Shown piece after piece: positions 55,886 through 64,000 of a stretch of DNA of 64,000 bases. Numbering within the stretch: the stretch's first letter is position 1; every line of letters begins with the position of its first letter. The position numbers were made by a program, and so were the translations under genes. The notes under the pieces are model-generated. The model was not told the origin of the DNA. It was given only the letters and a program-made list of their open reading frames with translations, and did not search any database. Source of the stretch: Cordilura impudica (Eukaryota > Arthropoda > Insecta > Diptera > Scathophagidae); the NCBI GenBank assembly GCA_963682025.1, contig OY821521.1, positions 54,024,408 to 54,088,407 on the forward strand. The letters run 5' to 3'.

Positions 55886-55939
55886 TTTGGAAAATTTTTA
55901 GTTGTGACTCTTGTATTTAAGGTGCGATATATATAAAAT

Positions 55940-56239
55940 TTATGAATATATAAATGAGCCTAAAGGTACATATGTTAATACATTTTAACAATTCACAATT
56001 CAACACAGAGCATCTGATTTATAATTTAAATCATTCGCATTAACAGGGTGTAACGAATTATTATAAATATTTTATTTTATTTAATTTAATATATTTTTAA
56101 GACAGATTAAACATAAATTTTATCATTCTCAGCTTCTCCTCCATATGAACTATAACTATGCCAATTTTTACACTCCTCCGTGCCCGCATATTGCTCAAAA
56201 AAGGAACTAAAAATTTACCTTCAGGAATTAATATATAGA
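55940..56239 (-). mobile_element. Helitron-like fragment 5 (5' part)
   Basis: Read on the minus strand it starts TCTATATATTAATTCCTGAA at 56239 and continues with the family blocks (GCGGGCACGGAGGAGTGTAA and ATTCGTTACACCCTGTTAAT). The 3' hairpin end is missing. Confidence 0.7.
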
Positions 56240-56720
56240 TGCCATTAAAATTTATGGTTATGTATTTTTCTTTTTTGACCCGCTTTATTATAATATCTAA
56301 TTTTTTGTTTCTTAGAAAGACAATAATGTTTTTTTTTCATGAAAATATGCATTATTATTAATATTGTTTATATTATTGTAAATTTATTGACTCAGATAGA
56401 TATTTGTGAAAAAAGATCAATAATGAAGCATTCTAATAAAAATATGCTTTAATGGATAAAGTAAAATATGCAAAACTATGCAACTTCTAGTCCATATCAA
56501 ATATATACTGTTAAGAAAAAAATTATATTCTTTGCTGAATCATTTTATCTGCATGTTTCCGCAACTAATTTTTGTGTAATGACATTCGGATATCAATATT
56601 TTTTTGTAATCTATGTATATAGTACTGCGAAAGTATGTACGTGTTTTTGTTTGTAGCTTGTAGGAGACTAAACCATTGGACCGATCTTTCTAAAATGCTT
56701 ACACAGTCTTACTTTGTATC
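56240..56720. other. AT-rich intron DNA
   Basis: No supported feature. Confidence 0.3.
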
Positions 56721-57055
56721 AGAATCTGCGAACTTCTCAATAGAAAAAGTTGCTCAGAATCTGAGAACTTCTCAACAGAAAAAGTTGCTCAGAATCAGAC
56801 AACTTTTCTATACAAAACAGGACTATAGAAAAAATTTTTCTGAACTTAACTTTTCTGTAGAAAAAGTTACCCTCAAACTGACAACTTTTCAATAAAAAAA
56901 GTTGCTTAAAATCTACCAACTTTTCTTTTCAGAGGTTCTGACATACTTTTTCTAACAAAAAGTTTATCAGATTCTATTTGGTCATAATCTGACAACTTTG
57001 CATTTAAAACAGTTGCTCAGATTCTAACAATTGTTCTATAGAACTGCAGTTGCTT
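56721..57055 (+). repeat. Palindromic minisatellite, right patch
   Basis: About eight units of the same 35-base family (GAAAAAGTTGCTCAGAATCT and so on), separated from the main block by the Helitron fragment and about 480 bases. Confidence 0.75.
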
Positions 57056-57945
57056 AGATATTTCCATATTGCTGTAATTTGTAAATTTACAGAATTTTTT
57101 TAGACTCCCTCCTATTACATACAGATTTAGTTAATTAAAAATAAGTAAGAAAACAAAAAAACAATGAATTATTGTTTAAACAAAATTATTAAAATTATCA
57201 GGTCTTTTTCATTATGATGATGATATTGATGATAAGCATGACCATGAGTACAAATTAAGTACCAGACCTACAACTCAACCGACCGTCTGACTAATAAGCA
57301 AATAAATATGTATGAATGAAACTAAATATAATAGACACGGACCATGTATCACACATATTTACTAATGGAAAACAAAGAGTTTTTCTTTGCAAATGTGGGC
57401 GATTCAGTGGAAAGGAATGATATGGTATGGTAATTGGAAAATATGTACTTCATTTGAAAACTGATAATATCAACAGTTATGAATGGAATATTGAAAATAA
57501 AAAATAACAAGTACTACTCATCAGCATCATCATATTCTTAAGAATAAAGATAAACAAAACCAATTTAATAAATTCGTATAAATATTTAATGGAATGTTTA
57601 TTAATTGAGATGCAGAATAATAAATTATTATAGTTTAGTGCAGAAGATTTTAACAAAACAAATGCAAATGCGTGCTATTAAGATTTAAGTTTTTTCAGTT
57701 ATTCTCGAAAATATCGTTAAATTCAAACTAGAAAAATACATTTTGTTTTGTCTTTTAAGAAGCTGGTGAGTTTTACTTGATATCCTTTTTGCATGATGTC
57801 TTCATATTTGGTAAAGAAATAGAGGCAATGACAATTTATTTGGCATCCGCATATTTTTTTAATGTCGATGTGGAAAATGTATACCAATAATCTTTTTGCT
57901 TGAAATTCTCACATTTTATAAATAATATGCGGATATTAATTGTTA
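57056..57945. other. Intron DNA without recognised features
   Basis: Contains a GATGATGATATTGATGATAA stretch near 57218 and otherwise AT-rich sequence. Confidence 0.35.
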
Positions 57946-58043
57946 CTAGTATAGCCCAGCACTCGAAATTCGAGTGCAAATTCTAGGAAATATTATTTTT
58001 TCATTCAATTTTTGTCTTCCAATGTTTTTTAATCTATATATTG
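57946..58043 (-). mobile_element. Helitron-like fragment 6 (3' end)
   Basis: On the minus strand it ends with the palindrome CACTCGAATTTCGAGTG, then CTGGGCTATACTAG, followed by A on the minus-strand side. Only about 100 bases of the 3' end are present. Confidence 0.7.
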
Positions 58044-58676
58044 GTAACTTCAAAAATTTACGGCACCTAGACAATTTTTTTTACTTTTTTTTTTGTCTGA
58101 CATCAATGTCGATTTGCGTGTGTATAAACCGATATTTGTGCATGTGAAATCCGTTCGCGTTAATCATTTTTATTAAACGGCGCAAATTTTACGGCGGTTT
58201 AAAGTTAAAAATTTTGAAAAAATATTAAAATTACAGTTTTTGTTAAAATTGAAAAAGGATAACGCGTGTGGATAATACCCCTTAAGGGCTTTCTTAGCAC
58301 ACTAAAATATTTGTAAAAGCTTCAATACTTTTTAAAATACACTGAAAAAAAAAAAATAAAAAAAATTTTTTTTTGATCGTGTATGCATATAAAAATTTAT
58401 TTAAATTTGTTAAACATTTTACAAAATTACGGCTAGTATAAGACATAATTTGCAATATTTTGTGAAAAAACTATTTGCCTATCGCTAATTGTTTAAGAGA
58501 TATAACCATTTACACTTTACCACTCATGATTTTTTTTTACCAAATTATATATTAGGATCAGTAATAACTACCTTTAAAATGGTTAGTTTTCTCTGAGTTT
58601 AGTATAGTATTAACATGCCTTAAATAAAAAGGTGTTTGGGTATTTAATAGAACAACTGACTCGTTAACATTGCATT
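58044..58676. other. Unassigned DNA next to the family-D fragment
   Basis: Contains ACGGCGCAAATTTTACGGCG near 58180. It may be non-coding flank of the element that carried 58677-59452. Minus-strand translation shows only faint, stop-ridden continuity with that gene. Confidence 0.3.
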
Positions 58677-59452
58677 TTATGCTTCTTTGGACGCGACTTT
58701 TACGTGGTATGTTAAGCCTTTAGCACCCTTTCGGTCAATTGTTTTCTGACACCACTTATGGGAAAAAATCTTTTCTAAACCATTTTCAGCCCCCGGAATT
58801 TCTTTTTTATTGCAAACTTTGCATTCTCTATACATACACGATTTCGAATCTAAGTTACTTGCTACCATTGAAATAAAGTTATGTGAGCTAGATGAAGATA
58901 AACCTTAAATCGGTACAACTTTTGCAGCATTAAATCAAAGTTAATGTGTGTTTTACACAAACATGTATTTCGAGCAGACATTTTACTTTTAATTATCCAA
59001 AATTTCTTGTATTTAGCAAAAGTATTAAAGTATATTTTGAGTTTAGTTTCTTTGCAAAACTTTTGGTGCAGATTAGTAAGAGTATCTTGAAGAAATCGTT
59101 TTCGAAATACTTTACCATTTTTCCTTATAATATCCCTTTTTCCTGGACATATACTAGAGATTTGATCTTTTTGTAAAAACTGTTCAAATAAATGTTTTAT
59201 TGTGTTCTCCTTACAACCTCTATTTTCTTGGGGAGATTTAAAATTTTTATTTTTATTTTGTTGATAACGATTAACTATGTGATATAAAATTTTACGGCTG
59301 TTATATTTCTTTAACACTTTTCCAGAAACGATTTTGGAGTACATAGATTTTTCTTTATGAGTTACTATATTTTGTTTATTTTTAACCAATTGTTTTTCTA
59401 AAACCTCACAAAACATTAGTCGCTTTTTCACAGCACTGTGTCCTTGTTTCAT
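58677..59452 (-). pseudogene. Fragment of an unassigned Cys/His-rich, probably transposon-borne protein, frameshifted
   Basis: The main minus-strand frame (59452-58862, 196 codons) contains LFEQFLQKDQISSICPGKRD, then KVFRKRFLQDTLTNLHQKFC, then FAKYKKFWIIKSKMSARNTC and LCKTHINFDLMLQKLY. A frameshift follows near 58865. The second frame reads SNLDSKSCMYRECKVCNKKE, then W-C-Q-K. R-x-T-C-L-C-K-x-H-x-N and C-M-Y-x-x-C-x-x-C look like metal-binding motifs. From memory this order recurs in long uncharacterised arthropod and cnidarian proteins that are repetitive; not checked. Here the C-terminal half is lost. Confidence 0.5.
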
Positions 59453-61062
59453 AAAGCAAAGGCTACTGTGATCATAGAGTTTTTATAATAAAGCAAGTTC
59501 TTTAAGATGTCATTGCATCGGCGGTAATTTGGCGGTTTTCGCGGTAGTATATTTCAATTGTTTTGTTGAAATTTGTTAAGGTGGCGCTCGTGAATATTGT
59601 TTAAAAATATAGTCTCACTTTCTAGGGGTTAAAAAAAACGGGTTTTTTTGCAAATATTAATATTGGACTGATTATAAAATACTTGTTGGGATTCTTGGTT
59701 ACTTATTAACCCGAATTCAAAAATAATTCTTTTAAATGTTCAAAATCAAATATTTCATACAAGGATGATTTTTGAGATTAGAAACATTTTGTTTCCTCCA
59801 TAAAATTTTAAATCCTTAAAATTTTTTGGTGCATTTTCGATTTTAGTATCAAGTCTTCTATTCGATGTACGTTTGAGCGGAATTGAACAGCGCTTTAGTT
59901 GTCACAAAGCGAAATGTGTTTGGAAAAAAAACTGCCGCTGCACGCGCCAGGATTGAAAAAAAAATCATTTTTTTTTGCACTTTATTAGTTTAGTCCGTCG
60001 CGAAGAATCTATTTAGATACCTAAATATGTTGCCATGTCATGTTTTGATATAAAAAAAGCTTAAAAAAAAATCGTTTTTTTTCAAAAATTTTCAAAAGTT
60101 CATAAAATTTTTGCGTTTCGCCTCGGAGGTGCAATTTACGAAGTTACTCACATCACGCAATACACTAGCCAACTTAAAAGACAATTCAGATTGTCAGACG
60201 CAAAAAAGATACATATTCAAAAAATTTACACTAATTTTCTCTTTTAAGTTTGTAATGTCCGTGATACGTTATTGGTGCGCTGACACCAACTTGATATACC
60301 TCAAACTTTATAAAATTACGCCGTTTTTTTAATTCAGCACTCAAAACTCATTTCTAATTAACGGCGCAAAAACCCTATGTAAAATCTTCAAAAAGTTCAA
60401 AATTCAAAAATTTTGGTTTCACTTGTAAACCACCATGCAACTTTTCACCCAGCAGCGATATAATTTTTTTTTTCGTGGATATATCCTCCAAGTCTAGTGG
60501 CTATATTTTGTATAGGTTTGGATCTGAAAGCTAAAAACTGTTACAAAGAAAACGGAATGAAAAAACTCTTGCAAGTTTCAAGTCGTTTTTTTAATTTTTC
60601 GAATTTTAGATGACAACCAATTCTTAAGGTTAAGACTTTTCAACGTAAAACTTTGCACGTCAGATCCATCAAGTATAGTCATCCAACCCCTGTACAACGT
60701 TTTTTTCAATTCATAAAACTTAACGAAATAAGAGCCATAGTATTTTGGTTTCAGCAGGTGCTCAAAAAATTTGAAATAGCCCATATATCGCACCTTAAAT
60801 ACAAAACAGTCACAACTCAAAATTTTCAAATTTTCAGGAGAGGCAAAAAACTGTTTATGAAAAAATGATTGTATTATATAAAAAAATTTTTTTTCATTAT
60901 GAAAAATGCCCATTTTGAGGAAAGTTTTGCTATAGTTTTTTTTTTTAATTTATATTGTATTTGTGGGAATAAAATGTAATTTGGAGTTATCACTCTCTGA
61001 CTGAAATTTTTTCATTTGACTAGTGATATTATCTCAAGTTGTGCCCCAGATTTAACAGCATT
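59453..61062. other. Unassigned, partly repetitive non-coding DNA
   Basis: About 60785-60830 contains, inverted, a 40-base block (GTATTTAAGGTGCGATATAT and neighbours) that also occurs at 55898-55935, so part of this stretch belongs to a dispersed repeat. The 111-codon minus-strand frame at 60913-60578 is lysine- and phenylalanine-rich and not recognised. It may be the upstream flank of the gene fragment at 58677-59452. Confidence 0.35.
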
Positions 61063-61855
61063 TTTATACCCTATACCACTATGTGCTTTGGGTATAATGA
61101 CTTTGTGCTGCTGTTTGTATCTACCAAAAATATTTGACCAAGACCCATCTTTAATTATACCGATCGAATCAGAATCACTATCTGATTCGATGTAACGATG
61201 TCCGTCCGTCCGTCTGTGTGTCCATGTAAAGCTTGTAATCAAACTGCAGGTCGCAAAAATGAATATATTTTGATGAAATTTTATATATAAGCTTTTATCG
61301 GCCATAGGATGAACGCTATTGAAATTAGTGAGAATCGGTCCATGTTCGGACCTAGCCCCCATACAAATGACCCCTATGAAATCGACTAAAATTGCCATAA
61401 GATCCAAATTATCATATAAATCTTAGTCAAATTGGGTTTGTATGTGTTTATTACATCCATTAATCAGTAGTCCAAAAATGATCCCTATGGGACAACTCTT
61501 AGTCATAGGCCCCATATAGAGCTGCTTCCCGATCTTCACTTAAATCTATCAAAAAACAAAAATATTGCACTGATTCTTCTCAAATTTTGTTTGTATATAT
61601 TTTTGCAAAATACAAGAGACCTTACCAAACATGGTCAGGATCGGTCCATTTTTGGGCCTAGTCCCCATATAGATATAGCATCCGATATGAACTTTTTCAT
61701 ATCTGCAGCCAAAATAATTAATAAAAATCCCACTCAAATTTGGTTTATGCGTATTTTCTATATCCAGTTAGTTGGGCCTATGAGATAGGGTCTCTAAACG
61801 CATGGTATAGGGTATCATATAGTCGGTCTAGACCGACTATAATTTCCTTACTTGT
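61063..61855 (-). repeat. Long mini-me-like repeat, copy 11 (full length)
   Basis: Complete, inverted. Left TATACCCTATACCACTATGT, short GTCCGTCCGTCCGTCTGTGT tract, right GTCGGTCTAGACCGACTA then TTACTTGTTT. It directly abuts the heptamer array at 61856. Confidence 0.85.
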
Positions 61856-62821
61856 TTATTTCTCATTTTTTAATTTTAATTTTTCCTTTTTCATTTCTCA
61901 GTTTTCATTTTCCATTTTTCAATTTTCATTTTTCATCCTTCAGTTTTCATTTTTCATTTTCCATTACTCGTTTTTCATTTTTCATTTTTAAATTTTCATT
62001 TTTCAGTTTTCATTTTCCATTTTTCAATTTTAATTTTTCATTTTCCAGTTTTCATATTGCGTTTTTCATTTTTCAGTTTTCATTTTTCATTTTCTATTTT
62101 CCAGTTTTCATCTTTCATTTTTCATTTTTATCTTTTCAGTTTTTATTTTTTATTTTACATTTTTCATTTTTAATTTTTCTATTTTCATTTTTCAATTTTC
62201 ATTTTTATTTTTCACTTTTCACTTTTCAGTTTTCATATTTCGTTTTTAATTTTTAATTTTTGAATTTTCATTTGAATTTTCCATTTTTTATTTTTCTTTT
62301 TTCAGTTTAAATTTTTCATTTTTCATTTGCCATTTTTCATATCTCATATTTCATTTTTCAATTTTCATTTTGCGTTTTTAATTTTTCATTTTTCAGTTTT
62401 CATTTTTAATTTTCCAGTTTTCGTCTTTCATTTTTCATATTTCATTTTTCAATTTTCATTTTGCGGTTTTCATTTTTTAATTTTCATTTTCCAGTTTTCA
62501 TTTTTCAATTTTCATTTTTCACTTTTCATTTTTCTTGTTTCGTTTTTAATTTTTCAATTTTCTTTTTCCATTTTTCATTTTCCATTTTTCATTTTTGATT
62601 TTTCAATTTTCATTTTTCAGTTTTCAGTTTCCATTTTCCATTTTTCAATTTTCAATTTTCATTTTTCAATTTTAATTTTTCAGTTTTCATTTTTCATTTT
62701 TAAGTTTTCATTTTCCATTTTTCATTTTTCAATTTTAATTTTTCATTTTTCATTTTCCATTTTTCAGTTTTCATTTTCCATTTTTCATTTTTCAATTTTC
62801 ATTTTTCATTTTCCATTTTCT
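61856..62821. repeat. Heptamer array (TTTTTCA)n, 0.97 kb
   Basis: Repeats of ATTTTTC/ATTTTCC/ATTTTCA with 7-base phasing, more degenerate than the array at 17.2 kb. It produces long Phe/Ser/Ile/His-rich open frames (61852-62256 and 62327-62830) that are artefacts of the repeat. It lies at the end of an inverted DINE-1-like element. Confidence 0.9.
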
Positions 62822-63320
62822 ATAACGTGATAACGATAAAAAAAATATGTGGCAATACTACTAATATAGCTCATGGTAGTTGTGTTTGTTGCTATGATTG
62901 CATCAGTTTTTTGTGGCCTTCTTTGAACTGTGAATGTTGTTGTACAACTATTATGTTCAACCACTAAAATATTACAACAAACACACGGGGTTTTATGTTT
63001 TTTTTAGAGGTATCTATATACTTTTGCTCGTATCTCAGCACAATGATGCCCGATTTACGCCATTTTAAATACCAACCTCGTGGGAATAATGGCAAATGAT
63101 ATTATCGTAACTTTACCCAGTTTAATGTTTTTTTTTTTTTGTGAATGAGCGTGATTTCAACAGACAGACGGACAGACGGACATCGATATATCGACTCGAG
63201 CTTTGATAAGGATGAAGAATATATATACTTTATGGGGTCGACAATTTGTTTTTCGATGGTTTACAAACGGAATAAAAAACCTATATATACCCTCTGCCAC
63301 TGAGGTGTGGAGTGTACAAT
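62822..63320 (-). repeat. DINE-1-like element, copy 3 (inverted)
   Basis: On the minus strand: the end hairpin with CACTCCACACCTCAGTGGCA, then TATACTTTATAGG-type blocks and a CATCCTTATCAAAG segment. The (GTCY)n tract TCCGTCTGTCCGTCTGTCTG follows, then TATTTTTTTTATCGTTATCA at about 62840, immediately followed by the heptamer array. The order is the same as at 16712-17160. Confidence 0.7.
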
Positions 63321-64000
63321 AAAACACAAACTTCTTAGAAAAAATTGATTATGAAAACGTACATACATGTCAAAAAGTCTCGGTAAGACATGGCGAAGCA
63401 CGACAGGGCGTACTAGTAATATATAAAATAAAATTTATCTGGTCTTTTCAGTTAATCGATTACATTTTTTTTTTAATTTTTAAAGAAAATCGTGTGGATG
63501 TAAAACATTTTTTTTTTAATTTTCCAGATTTCATTAAAAAAAATATTTAACTTCAATTCGACATAATATTTTGAAATTTAGTTGTATGCTTCTAATGTCC
63601 TTTCGTTAAGTTTTGTGTTTATTCTTAAGATTAAAAACAAAATGTTGTGTTTTCCTATATGATTTACAGCGCTTTAGTTGTGTGTATCCAAAATATATGA
63701 GATGAGATACAATATACAAGTATGTTTTTGTTTTTGTATTTTATTTATTTTTTTTTTTTTTTCATTCACAACAGTGATTTCTACTTGAGATTTTGAACAG
63801 TTTTTTCTTTTTTGTTTTAACATATTTACACATATCTGCGATAAGTGTTTTGCACTTAAAAAAGTCATTAGGGTACTATAGAGATGAACAAGCATATCAA
63901 CTACAAAAACTTTTATCGATTAAGTAATAAAAAAAAAAAATACTACATACGAGTTATAAAAATGTATTTGAAATACGAATATGTGTTTAAGATAAATTAA
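63321..64000. other. Intron DNA at the window end
   Basis: AT-rich, with poly-T runs (63456, 63506, 63748) and no supported gene. GGGCGTACTAG followed by T at 63408 resembles a Helitron end but has no convincing hairpin. Confidence 0.35.

Larger units (their letters stand above)
39689..64000 (+). other. Inferred first intron of Galphao (continues beyond the window)
   Basis: It starts with a consensus GTGAGT donor. No in-frame continuation of the P-loop (residues GESGKST) was recognised in any frame downstream, so the acceptor is inferred to lie outside the window. The intron is at least 24.3 kb and is packed with mobile elements, listed separately. Long first introns are usual for Galphao in flies. 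The alternative, that I overlooked a degenerate exon, is unlikely because this segment is nearly invariant in the family. Confidence 0.6.

Noticed and set aside
61852..62830. Long Phe/Ser/His-rich open frames (134 and 167 codons)
   Set aside because: They translate the (TTTTTCA)n heptamer array; the composition follows from the repeat and there is no start context or other coding sign.
63360..63420. Helitron-like end GGGCGTACTAG followed by T
   Set aside because: No convincing hairpin upstream and no matching 5' end; kept only as a remark.
63430..63470. Splice-acceptor-like CTGGTCTTTTCAG
   Set aside because: The sequence after it does not encode the Galphao P-loop or any recognisable exon.

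Overview
The window is AT-rich DNA from a higher fly (Diptera, Brachycera). Three things point there: a Galpha-o first coding exon of the Drosophila type, DINE-1/mini-me repeats with (GTCY)n tracts, and rosa-type (DD41D) mariner elements. The abundance and length of the repeats would suit a calyptrate such as a blow fly, house fly or flesh fly, but the species is not determined.

Only one host protein-coding feature is well supported: a first coding exon of the G protein alpha-o gene at 39571-39688 (+), with a consensus splice donor. No further Galpha-o exon was recognised downstream, so roughly the last 24 kb is read as its first intron. The 39 kb upstream is intergenic DNA, an upstream intron or a promoter region. 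Everything else is transposable elements, their relics, tandem repeats and unassigned AT-rich DNA.

Layout. 0-3 kb: a mini-me-like repeat, LINE and Tc1 scraps, and a repeat that recurs at 31.7-32.4 kb. 3-7 kb: three Helitron-like elements, one hosting a second Helitron. 7-16.2 kb: mariner relics, a full-length but broken Tigger/pogo element with TIRs and an intron, a second Tigger relic, a rosa mariner and a non-autonomous pogo-type element. 16.7-19.1 kb: a DINE-1-like element running into 1.9 kb of (TTAAAAA)n. 21-31.4 kb: a dense nest (Tc1-like, holding a piggyBac, holding an intact-ORF rosa mariner), a MITE inserted in a copy of itself, and several Tc1/mariner relics. 31.7-36.4 kb: a foldback-like palindrome, three mini-me copies and a long-terminus element with an N-terminal gene fragment. 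36.8-39 kb: a second Tc1-like element with a MITE inside it. 39.4-39.7 kb: Galpha-o. 40-64 kb (intron): small TIR elements, a tRNA-derived SINE, two tandem antisense U1 snRNA relics, a palindromic minisatellite split by other elements, and a DINE-1 with a second heptamer array.

The most notable object is at about 52468-54492: long inverted repeats of about 380 bp flanking one intact 337-aa ORF of a family I cannot assign to a known transposase. Relics of three other unassigned, probably transposon-borne protein families lie at 34.8, 42.2/44.2 and 58.7-59.5 kb. These parts do not form a pathway; the window is a record of layered insertions around one conserved signalling gene. All assignments were made by eye without database searches.
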